From NCBI GenBank assembly GCA_023248835.1, contig JAHFDU010000016.1, positions 1-12,512 of the forward strand: 12,512 nucleotides of DNA, read 5' to 3'. Every line of letters starts with the position of its first letter. Positions within the stretch are counted from its first letter, which is position 1. The notes beneath the pieces are model-generated. The model was not told the origin of the DNA and did no database searches. It was given only the letters and a program-made list of their open reading frames with translations. The position numbers and the translations under genes are program-made. The DNA is from Myxococcales bacterium (lineage in GTDB: Bacteria > Myxococcota_A > Polyangia > Palsa-1104). Shown here piece by piece: positions 6,119 through 12,512 of the stretch.

Positions 6119-6884
6119 TCGCTTTGCTACACTGCGGACACGCCTCGCCTTCGCGGCCATACGCTGCGAGCGAGTGCTGGTTCTCGCCAGCGTTGCCGTC
6201 GGCGTCGACATAGTCGGAAAAGCTGGTGCCGCGATTTTCAATGGCGCGCGAAAGTACGTCGAGGATCGCCGCATGAAGACGCGCTGCAGCGACGGATTGA
6301 ACACGATCGGCGCGCCGCAGCGGCGACAGGCGCGAAAAATAGAGCGCTTCGCAAACGTAAATATTGCCGAGGCCGGCGACGCGTTTTTGGTCGAGTAAGA
6401 AGGCCTTGAGCGGCTGCTTCGACGCCCGCAATTCTGCTCGTAAATAGTCGACGGTGAAGACCGCATCGAATGGGTCGGGGCCGAGCACCGCCAGCTCGGT
6501 CGACTGCCGCAATTGGCTGCGCAGGTAGACGCGCAATAGACCAAAGCGACGCGGATCGACGAGCCGAAGGTCGACCCCGTTGTCGAGCGAAAGCACCACG
6601 TGGGTATGCGGACGCTCCGCCTCTTTCCGCGGCGCGAAAACCAGGCGACCGCTCATGCCGAGATGCGCCAGCAGCACTTTGCCAGTGGATAGATCGACGG
6701 TGAGATATTTGCCGACGCGCGCAACCGCCAGCACCGAAGCGTTATGACAGGCGCGCTTGAGCGCCGGTAGATCGATCGGCTGCCGCAACTTGAGTCCGCT
6801 TGCGCGCACCGCATCGATGTGACGGCCAACCAACCCCGGCCGCAGGGTGCGAACAACGTTTTCGACTTCAGGCAGCTCGGGCAT
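6060..6884 (-). CDS. mutM: Formamidopyrimidine-DNA glycosylase
   Basis: MutM (Fpg) removes 8-oxoguanine and formamidopyrimidines from DNA and cuts the abasic site by beta,delta-elimination. The 274 residues match the usual 270 or so. The mature N-terminus PELPEVE provides the catalytic proline and glutamate and fixes the start at 6884; the open frame upstream is spurious. VGKYL holds the catalytic lysine; HLGMSGRL, DPRRFG and GLGNIYVCEALYFSRLSP are typical. The C-terminal zinc finger is complete, CPQC...CRNC, with QSGRSTFYCRNCQ. The start overlaps the rsmA end by 17 nt. It is last in the tsaD-rsmA-mutM cluster. Its 3' end overlaps the convergent DUF962 gene by 59 nt, with no visible terminator between them. 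Confidence 0.96.
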   Translation of the reverse strand: MPELPEVENVVRTLRPGLVGRHIDAVRASGLKLRQPIDLPALKRACHNASVLAVARVGKYLTVDLSTGKVLLAHLGMSGRLVFAPRKEAERPHTHVVLSLDNGVDLRLVDPRRFGLLRVYLRSQLRQSTELAVLGPDPFDAVFTVDYLRAELRASKQPLKAFLLDQKRVAGLGNIYVCEALYFSRLSPLRRADRVQSVAAARLHAAILDVLSRAIENRGTSFSDYVDADGNAGENQHSLAAYGREGEACPQCSKAITRAVQSGRSTFYCRNCQR

Positions 6885-7719
6885 CGCTCCGTCCGATCGC
6901 ATTCGACAGCTCAGCGAACTCTTCCACCGAAAGCGTTTCACCGCGCCGCCCCGGATCAATTTTCGTCTCGGCGAAAGCGGCTTGCAGAGTCCGCTTCTCG
7001 GCGATGACCGACAAAGCATTGCGCAGGGTTTTTCGACGCTGCGAAAAAGATGCCCTCACCAGCTGATGAAAGTGCTCGAAGTCATCGATCGGCACGCGCG
7101 TCTTTCCCTTTTCAAAAGGAACAATCTTGAGCACCGCCGACTCCACTCGGGGCGGCGGCACAAACGAGCCTGCGGCCACCCGCGTCACCAGGCGCGGCTC
7201 ACCCACCACCCGCACCATCACCGAAAGCGCGCCGTAGGTCTTGTTGCCCGGTGGCGCTAAGATCCGGTCGACCATCTCGCGCTGTAACATCACCACGATC
7301 GCGGACAAATGGGCGCGCGCCTCAAGCAGACGGAACAGCAGCGGCGAAGCAATTTGATACGGCAGATTCCCCACCACCACTGGCGGCACCGCTTGCGCCT
7401 TTGCGGCAGCGACATAGTCAAACGTCAACGCGTTGGCCTCGACGATCTCAATCCGTGCATCGCTGCCAAGTTCGTTGCGCAGGATTTCCACCATGTCGCG
7501 ATCGCGCTCGATCGCGATGACTTTTCCTGCCGCTTCTGCCAGCCGCGCGGTGAGCGTGCCGAGCCCGGCACCAATCTCAATCACGCTCTGGCGCGGTGAC
7601 AAACCGCAGGCCCTAACGATGGCCGAAAAGACCCGTTCCTCGACGAGGAAATTCTGGCCCCAGCTCTTTTTGGCGTGCTGGCCATATTTTTTTAAGAGTG
7701 CTTGGGCCTGCAGAGTCAT
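6868..7719 (-). CDS. rsmA: 16S rRNA (adenine(1518)-N6/adenine(1519)-N6)-dimethyltransferase
   Basis: RsmA (KsgA) dimethylates A1518 and A1519 in helix 45 of 16S rRNA late in 30S assembly. The 283 residues fit the family. Visible motifs are KKSWGQNFL (17-25), the SAM loop VIEIGAGLGTLT, acidic IERD, the catalytic NLPYQIASPLLFRLL, SFVPPPRVESAVLKI, the C-terminal FSQRRKTLRNAL, and RRGETLSVEEFAEL. The ATG overlaps the tsaD stop by 4 nt (ATGA), and the end overlaps the mutM start by 17 nt, so translation is likely coupled along the cluster. The gene was formerly named ksgA. Confidence 0.96.
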   Translation of the reverse strand: MTLQAQALLKKYGQHAKKSWGQNFLVEERVFSAIVRACGLSPRQSVIEIGAGLGTLTARLAEAAGKVIAIERDRDMVEILRNELGSDARIEIVEANALTFDYVAAAKAQAVPPVVVGNLPYQIASPLLFRLLEARAHLSAIVVMLQREMVDRILAPPGNKTYGALSVMVRVVGEPRLVTRVAAGSFVPPPRVESAVLKIVPFEKGKTRVPIDDFEHFHQLVRASFSQRRKTLRNALSVIAEKRTLQAAFAETKIDPGRRGETLSVEEFAELSNAIGRSDARAA

Positions 7720-8720
7720 GAGGTGAGCGATAGGCCCGGCGCCGCTTTCAGATCAACCGGCGCTCGCTCGCCGCGTCGCAAACGGTAGTAGCCAGCGCAA
7801 GCGATCATGGCAGCGTTGTCAGTGCAGCGCTCAGGCGACGGAATAAACAGGTCGACGCCACGTCGCTCGGTCTCTGTCTGCAGCGCTTGACGCAAGCCGC
7901 GGTTGCAAGCCACCCCGCCTGACACCACCAGCCCGCCAAATTTCTTCTCGTCGAGCGCTAACATCGTCTTCGAAACCAGCTGCGCCACCACTTGGGCTTG
8001 AAAACTGGCGCATAGATCGGAAAGCGCCTGTTCCGTCGGTACACCGTGCTTTTGCACATGGGTGGCCACCGCAGTTTTTATCCCGCTAAAACTGAAATCG
8101 AGTCCGCGACCACGCATTGCTTGCGGCAGCTTGACTGCGGCTCGGTCGCCGGTTCGCGCCAATTTGTCGACCAGCGGCCCGGCGGGGTAGCCAAGCCCGA
8201 GCAGTTTTCCCACTTTGTCGAACGCTTCTCCGGCGGCATCGTCACGCGTGGCGCCGAGCAGTTCATACTTGCCAAAATCGTGCGCCACCACAATCTCCGA
8301 ATGACCTCCCGACACCAACAGGGCCAAATGGGGAAACGACGGCACCTTTTCGACGTCGAGAAATACCGCGCACAAGTGTCCCTCAAGATGATTGACACCG
8401 ATGAGCGGCAATCCGCACCCAAACGCGATCGCCTTGGCGGTCTGCACACCCACCAGCAACGCCCCAATCAGCCCCGGTCCGCAGGTGACCGCGATGGCGT
8501 CGACTTGCGACAAACCGATCGCCGCTCGTTTGAGCACTGCGTCGATCACTGGCAGTACGTGCACCACGTGGGCGCGTGCCGCGATCTCCGGCACCACGCC
8601 GCCAAATCCGGCGTGAATTGCGATCTGAGAAGCGACCTCTTCAGCGACGACCCGCCGACCGTCTTCGACGATTGCAGCCGCCGTCTCGTCACAAGACGAC
8701 TCGATTCCGAGCACGAGCAT
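7716..8720 (-). CDS. tsaD: tRNA N6-adenosine threonylcarbamoyltransferase
   Basis: TsaD (YgjD/Gcp) is the catalytic subunit that moves threonylcarbamoyl from TC-AMP to A37 of ANN-reading tRNAs, with TsaB and TsaE; the tRNA-Lys in this window would be a substrate class. The 334 residues match the family. Motifs are GIESSCDETA at the N-terminus, the metal-binding NHLEGHLCA, LLVSGGHSEIV, TRDDAAGEAFDKVGKLLGLGYPAGP, FSFSGIKTAV, SGGVACNRGLR and CTDNAAMIACAGY. YPAGP replaces the commoner YPGGP. The start lies 6 nt after the stop of the receiver-DUF4388-TPR gene, and the end overlaps rsmA by 4 nt. No strong Shine-Dalgarno is seen, so coupling to upstream translation is likely. Confidence 0.97.
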   Translation of the reverse strand: MLVLGIESSCDETAAAIVEDGRRVVAEEVASQIAIHAGFGGVVPEIAARAHVVHVLPVIDAVLKRAAIGLSQVDAIAVTCGPGLIGALLVGVQTAKAIAFGCGLPLIGVNHLEGHLCAVFLDVEKVPSFPHLALLVSGGHSEIVVAHDFGKYELLGATRDDAAGEAFDKVGKLLGLGYPAGPLVDKLARTGDRAAVKLPQAMRGRGLDFSFSGIKTAVATHVQKHGVPTEQALSDLCASFQAQVVAQLVSKTMLALDEKKFGGLVVSGGVACNRGLRQALQTETERRGVDLFIPSPERCTDNAAMIACAGYYRLRRGERAPVDLKAAPGLSLTS

Positions 8721-8726
8721 GGGGTC

Positions 8727-10826
8727 TTATAGGCCGCGCAAGACGGAGCGAATCTCGCTCGAATACTCGCCCTTGGGCTGAAGCTCGAGATAGTGCTGAT
8801 AGGCGGCTTTGGCTCCAGAGCGATCGCCGAGCTGTTGCGCGGCGAAGCCTTCGATGAGATAGGCGTCAGGCAATTTCGGATCGAGTGCGAGCGCGCGCTT
8901 TGCTCCCGCCAGCGCCGGCTTGGCGGCACCACGATCTAAATCGATGCGGGCCAGGCCCGCCAGCGCGGCGGCTCCTTCAGGATTGCCGAGCAGTGCCTCT
9001 TCGAATGCGCTCTTGGCTTTCTTGGTTTGCCCACGTTTGTAAAATCTGTTGCCGGACTCGAGTGACGCCTCATAGGAAACGGCTCCCTTCGCGGCTGGAG
9101 CCGGCGTTTCCGTCGCTGATTCTGGCTTGGGCGCAGTGGTCTTGGGTGTTGCCAGTGGCTTGCTCAACCCGATCGGGCCCGCGATCGACGATGTTGGCAA
9201 CGGTGCCGACGCAGAGGACGCCGGCGCGTCCGCAGCGGCCGGGTGAGCGCTGGCCGCCAGCACCGGAACCGCTTCGGGATCAACCTGTCGCGCTTCGGCT
9301 TTCGCCATTGACGGGGACGTCAACAACGCGGCCGGCCCCACTTGGGGAGCGTCAGTTCGAGGGTACAGAACGAGCACCAGCAGCGCCACCACCGCCAGCG
9401 CACTCACCGACGCCGCCACCATCATCCGCCGTCGCCACTGCGAATGCGCGGCCAGCACCTCTTGGTCAAAAAGATCGTCGTTGCGCAGCTGTACAGTCGG
9501 CTGCGTGCGCTCGGCGCTGACGTCCCTCGACGACGACCGAACCTGTTCAACCATCACCGGCGGATCCACCTGCGCCTGCAGGGCAGAGTAATCAAACAGC
9601 GGCGTCTCGACCGATCTTGTCTCAGCCGGCGCAGCGGCCTGGCTCTCCACCTGCGCGTTGACTTGCAAGTTGGCGATCGGCAAGAGCGGCGCTGAAACCG
9701 GAAGGTCAACACTATGCGAGGTGCCGTTGCTGTGCCCGCCAGAGCCGCTCGACGAGGGTGACATCGACAACGACGATGCACTCGTCGCCGCTCTAGCCAC
9801 CTCTTTACTCTCGTGCATGATCGGCCTTTTGCGAAGCTGCTCGAAACGCGCACCCTCGGCGCCGAGCACACCCTCGGCCACCAACTTGGCCAGCAGCCGA
9901 GCCGCCTGCAAATCGGGGATGCCGCTGTCGTTGATCACCTGCAACAGCGATCGCTTGCCTGTGCACAGCCGTAAGATCGGATTGACCTCGTCGGGCAGAC
10001 GATCGAGATGACGCGACAAGGCTTCGGTGCGTACCGTGCAAACGATCTCAAGCGGCGGCAGCCGTTCGACAGTTACGTTCCACTCATCAAGGCGACGCAG
10101 CCCCTCACTCACCAGTGCGTCCAAACTCAACTGCAAAGTGGGACGGCGACGGGTGGATTGAAACTTCACCTCAAAGTCGCCGCTCGAAAACGTGAACAGG
10201 CGATAGATCGCCTCTTCCCCTCGCAGCGGGCCAACCTCGGCATCGATCACCAACCCGGCGCGAAAATAGAGCAGCCCGTGCTGTTGCTCGGTAAATAGTT
10301 CGACCACGCCACTCTTGCGACTGGCCTCGAGCGACTCGAGAAGGTCGACCAGAGCCAGATCCGAAAGCTCGCCCGAAAATGGCACGTTCGAGTCTTGCGC
10401 GTCGACCATTGCGCGTTGCGCGCGGCGCTGCAATAGCAGCCGAACCCGACCGACCAACTCTTTGGCGTAGACTGGCTTGGCCACACACTCGTCGACGCCT
10501 AAGCCGAGAGCGGAGATGCGATCTTGTGGCCGCGATGGAGCATACAGCGCAATGATCGGCAGCGCTTGCCAGAGTGGATTTTGGCGCACCCGCTGCAGCA
10601 AACTCTCGCCGCCGACATCGACGTCGCAAATAAAGAGATCGGGCAGCTCGGCCTCGAGCGCGGACAGTACGCCCTCGCCAGACGGGGCGCGCGTGACCGC
10701 GTAGCCAGCCTTTTTTAGACTCGCCTCGAGGACACGCACACTTTTGGCATCCCCCTCGGCAATCAAAATCCGCGATTTTGCAGCGGCGCCCAAGACAGTT
10801 AAGTCTATGTGGTGTCTAAGGTACAC
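8727..10826 (-). CDS. Receiver-DUF4388-TPR single-pass membrane protein
   Basis: Up to 699 residues. Residues 18-135 form a receiver-like domain with phospho-acceptor D68 and lysine K117; the acidic pocket is altered (E24-G25-D26, with Y95 in place of Thr/Ser). Residues 149-222 and a little beyond are a DUF4388 (PATAN-type) domain (VPFSGELSDLALVDLLESL). Then come a helical region, a low-complexity Ser/Ala/Pro linker (about 340-460), one membrane helix at 468-488 after RRR, a second Ala/Pro-rich linker, and TPR repeats at about 585-690. The arginines before the helix suggest the receiver and DUF4388 are cytoplasmic and the TPR part is outside the inner membrane. This layout resembles myxobacterial regulators, role unknown. 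The start is GTG 10826, but a promoter-like pair inside the 5' end favours TTG 10793 (residue 12). It is 6 nt upstream of tsaD. Confidence 0.88.
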   Translation of the reverse strand: MYLRHHIDLTVLGAAAKSRILIAEGDAKSVRVLEASLKKAGYAVTRAPSGEGVLSALEAELPDLFICDVDVGGESLLQRVRQNPLWQALPIIALYAPSRPQDRISALGLGVDECVAKPVYAKELVGRVRLLLQRRAQRAMVDAQDSNVPFSGELSDLALVDLLESLEASRKSGVVELFTEQQHGLLYFRAGLVIDAEVGPLRGEEAIYRLFTFSSGDFEVKFQSTRRRPTLQLSLDALVSEGLRRLDEWNVTVERLPPLEIVCTVRTEALSRHLDRLPDEVNPILRLCTGKRSLLQVINDSGIPDLQAARLLAKLVAEGVLGAEGARFEQLRKRPIMHESKEVARAATSASSLSMSPSSSGSGGHSNGTSHSVDLPVSAPLLPIANLQVNAQVESQAAAPAETRSVETPLFDYSALQAQVDPPVMVEQVRSSSRDVSAERTQPTVQLRNDDLFDQEVLAAHSQWRRRMMVAASVSALAVVALLVLVLYPRTDAPQVGPAALLTSPSMAKAEARQVDPEAVPVLAASAHPAAADAPASSASAPLPTSSIAGPIGLSKPLATPKTTAPKPESATETPAPAAKGAVSYEASLESGNRFYKRGQTKKAKSAFEEALLGNPEGAAALAGLARIDLDRGAAKPALAGAKRALALDPKLPDAYLIEGFAAQQLGDRSGAKAAYQHYLELQPKGEYSSEIRSVLRGL

Positions 10827-10830
10827 GCAA
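10802..10830 (-). promoter_or_regulatory. Putative sigma70-like promoter of the receiver-DUF4388-TPR gene
   Basis: On the minus strand TTGCGT (10830-10825) and TAGACT (10807-10802) are separated by exactly 17 nt. Transcription would then begin near 10795, next to an in-frame TTG at 10793 and downstream of the longest-frame GTG at 10826. The remaining intergenic stretch up to 10919 is AT-rich relative to its surroundings and shows no clear terminator for the PECR-like gene. Confidence 0.45.
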
Positions 10831-10919
10831 GTGGTATTTGAAGTATTTGAATAGGTCTACTGCAAAAGCAATTGATACGTGAAAGAAATGTCACCCCGGC
10901 TGCAATCGGCTGATCGTCG

Positions 10920-11729
10920 TTACGCGTCGGGAATCGGCCACGAGTCTCCCCATAGCGACGCGCCACCGTCGATGCGCAGGGTGGCGCCAGTGACGAACAG
11001 CGCCGCCGGTGACGCCAAGTAAATGATCGAGTGGGCAATTTCGGTGACGCTACACAGTCGCTTTTGTGGCGTGCGACGGCGGCTCTGTGCCACCAGCTCG
11101 GGCGGATACTGCGCCATGCCCGAAGACTCGACCACGCCCGGTGCCACTGCGTTGACGCGAATATCAAACTGCGCCCACTCGATCGCCAGCGACTGGGTTA
11201 GATTCTCGACACCGGCGCGCGCTGCACCGGTGTGCGCCATGCCGGGAAAACCGCGTGCGATGTTGGCAATCACGTTCACGATCGATCCCGAGCGCTGTTC
11301 GAGCATGGTGCGGGTTGCCACTTCGCGCGTCATGTAAAAAGTGCCGTTCAAGTTATTGCGAACCACCGCTTCAAATCCGCGCGGTGAAATCGTCGCTGCC
11401 GGCGACGGGAATTGCCCGCCGGCGTTGTTGACCAAGATGTCGATTTTGGAAAAGCGCTCCACCACACGGCCGACGAATTCCGCAATCTGCGCCGGCTCGC
11501 GGATGTCGCACGGCGCGGCATAGAGATCGCCTCGACCTTTGAGCGCCGCCGCAGTTTCTTGCAGCCGCTCGGGCTTGCGGCCACAGATTGCGACTTTGGC
11601 GCCGAGGGCCAACATTTCCTCGACGGTGGCGCGTCCGATGCCGCTGCCTCCACCGGTGACGATGGCGACTTTGCCGTCGAGAAGTCCAGGAGCAAAGGGA
11701 TTACGCTGTGCCGATTCAATATCGAGCAT
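10920..11729 (-). CDS. Short-chain dehydrogenase, PECR / 2,4-dienoyl-CoA reductase-like
   Basis: A 269-residue oxidoreductase with the cofactor loop TGGGSGIG (25-32), CDIRE (74-78), NNAGGQ (101-106), NNLNGTFYMT (125-134), and AVAPGVVESSG (194-204). The segment HTGAARAGVENLTQSLAIEWA (166-186) resembles peroxisomal trans-2-enoyl-CoA reductase (PECR) and its bacterial relatives; IDGGASLWGDSWPIPD at the C-terminus fits the same group. There, the classical Y-x-x-x-K is T-G-A-A-R and no tyrosine sits nearby, consistent with an enoyl- or dienoyl-CoA reductase rather than an alcohol dehydrogenase. A role in fatty acid metabolism is likely but the substrate is not proven. The ATG at 11729 has a weak upstream GAAGAG. 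It is transcribed alone, divergent from the gene at 11809. Confidence 0.88.
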   Translation of the reverse strand: MLDIESAQRNPFAPGLLDGKVAIVTGGGSGIGRATVEEMLALGAKVAICGRKPERLQETAAALKGRGDLYAAPCDIREPAQIAEFVGRVVERFSKIDILVNNAGGQFPSPAATISPRGFEAVVRNNLNGTFYMTREVATRTMLEQRSGSIVNVIANIARGFPGMAHTGAARAGVENLTQSLAIEWAQFDIRVNAVAPGVVESSGMAQYPPELVAQSRRRTPQKRLCSVTEIAHSIIYLASPAALFVTGATLRIDGGASLWGDSWPIPDA

Positions 11730-11794
11730 GCGACTCTTCTAACATACTAGGCGCACGGATGAATTTTCTCTAACACTTTTGGCCACGTCTTCCG

Positions 11795-11802
11795 TATATA
11801 AA
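11795..11802 (+). promoter_or_regulatory. -10-like box just before the gene at 11809
   Basis: TATATAAA contains TATATA (11795-11800) and TATAAA (11797-11802), 6 to 8 nt before the ATG. Transcription would start on or just before the ATG. The adjacent AAAGGG (11801-11806) looks like a ribosome binding site but ends only 2 nt before the ATG, which is too close. A -35 box is not evident. The 79-bp region 11730-11808 must also carry the promoter of the divergent dehydrogenase, for which TATGTT (11746-11741 on the minus strand) is a possible -10. Confidence 0.35.
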
Positions 11803-11808
11803 AGGGCG

Positions 11809-12336
11809 ATGCAAGATTTGCGAGAACGGTTACAAACCACTACGCCGACGGCGCGCTTGCAGGCTTGCCGTGCTTTGCGACCGCGCGACTTTGCTCTGCT
11901 GTACGCCGCCTGTGCCGCTCTACCGCCGCTCTCGCTCGACGAGCTGGTACCGGCGGGGAGCGATGGCGAACCGGTGATCTTCGCTGGCAAGAACTCCCTC
12001 GCTGCTTTCAGCCACTTCGAAAAGCGCTTCGTCCGATACGGCAACGAGATCTTCGGCTACAACCACCAAACCATGGCGTGGCTGACAGGGCCGGGTTATT
12101 TCAGCGCCCTCGCTGAGGAGAATCGTCGAGAACTACTGTTTGACTACGATCGTATTCCGACTCGTGCGCCCGAAGGCTGGCCACCGATTCGCGAAAACCG
12201 ATCGGGATTTAGCCGCCTGGTTTTTCACAACCTGCACGACTACTGCAGGCGCGTCTGCGACGGCGTCCTCATCGGCAGCGCAACCCGTCTCGGCAAACCG
12301 ATGAACTCCTATTTCATTTTGGCGCGTGCAAAATGA
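11809..12336 (+). CDS. Uncharacterised protein
   Basis: I do not recognise this 175-residue protein. The N-terminal 45 residues are helical and rich in Arg, Ala and Leu. The central part is aromatic and more conserved in look: AGKNSLAAFSHFEKRFVRYG, NHQTMAWLTGPGYFSA, LLFDYDRIPTRAPEGWPP, GFSRLVFHN and the C-terminal RLGKPMNSYFILARAK. There is no signal peptide or membrane helix, so it is probably cytoplasmic. Trp, Pro and Gly-rich loops suggest a compact enzyme or ligand-binding fold rather than a DNA-binding protein. ATG 11809 is preferred; an in-frame TTG at 11779 would add 10 residues but precedes the -10-like box. The stop codon lies inside the terminator hairpin, and its last ten codons are duplicated 171 bp downstream. 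Single-gene unit, divergent from the PECR-like dehydrogenase. Confidence 0.75.
   Translation: MQDLRERLQTTTPTARLQACRALRPRDFALLYAACAALPPLSLDELVPAGSDGEPVIFAGKNSLAAFSHFEKRFVRYGNEIFGYNHQTMAWLTGPGYFSALAEENRRELLFDYDRIPTRAPEGWPPIRENRSGFSRLVFHNLHDYCRRVCDGVLIGSATRLGKPMNSYFILARAK
12304..12334 (+). repeat. 31-bp direct repeat, copy 1 (gene tail)
   Basis: It matches 12475-12505 at 28 of 31 positions, including an exact 19-nt start. This copy encodes the last ten residues, N-S-Y-F-I-L-A-R-A-K, of the protein ending at 12336. Confidence 0.9.
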
Positions 12337-12343
12337 AATTTTT
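12311..12343 (+). terminator. Rho-independent terminator overlapping the stop codon
   Basis: An 11-bp perfect stem, ATTTCATTTTG (12311-12321) with CAAAATGAAAT (12329-12339), has a 7-nt loop GCGCGTG and is followed by T residues to 12343. The stem is AT-rich, so its strength is uncertain. The TGA stop (12334-12336) is in the 3' arm, so translating ribosomes would cover the hairpin. Confidence 0.6.
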
Positions 12344-12426
12344 CGATGTCTCGACGAAAAACACCGACGACGGTTTGAGCTCAGTCCTCAGCTCGCGCGG
12401 GTGGCGCGCGGCGGGGGGAAGGCTCA

Positions 12427-12465
12427 CGCGGCTTTGCCGCGGGAGGGGGGACGGGAAAGTCCCCC
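12427..12465. other. Two tandem GC-rich hairpins in a G-rich non-coding stretch
   Basis: Hairpin 1 is CGCGGC-TTT-GCCGCG (12427-12441). Hairpin 2 is GGGGGAC-GGGAAA-GTCCCCC (12446-12465). They sit only 4 nt apart between the two copies of the gene-tail repeat. No T-run follows either one, so they are not standard terminators. The whole 12337-12512 segment holds no gene that I can support. Confidence 0.6.
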
Positions 12466-12474
12466 GGTTATAGA

Positions 12475-12505
12475 AACTCCTATTTCATTTTGGTGCGCAC
12501 AAAAT
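12475..12505 (+). repeat. 31-bp direct repeat, copy 2 (orphan gene tail)
   Basis: In the right frame it reads N-S-Y-F-I-L-V-R-T-K and then TAG, against N-S-Y-F-I-L-A-R-A-K in the intact gene. Upstream codons show no further likeness to the gene, so only the tail is present. It has lost the GAAAT half of the terminator stem. Confidence 0.85.
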
Positions 12506-12512
12506 AGGCCGC

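Noticed and set aside
6885..7019. 45-residue extension of MutM
   Set aside because: MutM needs the N-terminal proline right after the initiator Met for catalysis; the extension is the shadow of rsmA.
6060..10826. New defence or mobile system
   Set aside because: All genes here are recognisable housekeeping or signalling genes; no nuclease, integrase, toxin or transposase is found anywhere in the window.
12441..12455. G-quadruplex
   Set aside because: Only three separated G runs are present, so four tracts with loops cannot be made with three-G layers; the hairpin at 12446-12465 explains the sequence better.

Overview
The window looks like ordinary chromosome from a Gram-negative bacterium with moderately high GC. 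KdsC-type Kdo-8-phosphate phosphatase implies lipopolysaccharide, and AnmK implies peptidoglycan recycling. A receiver-DUF4388-TPR membrane protein is an architecture I associate with Myxococcota and other former deltaproteobacteria. I therefore infer a myxobacterium-like organism, with moderate confidence and no ribosomal marker to confirm it.

Layout. (1) 1-203: a complete tRNA-Lys(CTT) on the minus strand, followed 3' by a second, broken copy of its 3' half; the tRNA promoter and the next gene's -10 box lie back to back. (2) 204-1807, plus strand: a family-2 glycosyltransferase and a spermidine-synthase-fold methyltransferase-like protein. (3) 1810-1960: an inverted pair of heptamer arrays between convergent genes; one arm supplies the stop codon of the next gene. 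(4) 4783-1948, minus strand: an overlapping operon of kdsC, anmK and a soluble PAS histidine kinase. (5) 4891-6118, plus strand: an HSDL2-like short-chain dehydrogenase and a small DUF962/Mpo1-like membrane protein, whose tail overlaps mutM antisense. (6) 10826-6060, minus strand: the receiver-DUF4388-TPR protein followed by tsaD, rsmA and mutM, the last three overlapping. (7) 11729-10920, minus strand: a PECR-like (enoyl/dienoyl-CoA reductase type) dehydrogenase. (8) 11809-12336, plus strand: an unrecognised protein whose stop codon lies in a terminator hairpin; 171 bp further on its last ten codons reappear beyond a G-rich double-hairpin stretch.

How the genes fit together. tsaD and rsmA modify tRNA and 16S rRNA, and mutM repairs oxidised DNA: a growth and housekeeping set. 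kdsC and anmK belong to the cell envelope, and the kinase coupled to them has no neighbouring response regulator. The two dehydrogenases are probably lipid or acyl-CoA enzymes. Several genes have a -10-like box 5 to 8 nt before the start codon, which suggests leaderless mRNAs.

I see no phage, IS transposase, CRISPR, toxin-antitoxin or defence system. The most unusual material is non-coding: the tRNA 3'-end duplication, the 151-bp inverted heptamer element, and the duplicated gene tail with tandem hairpins at the right end.
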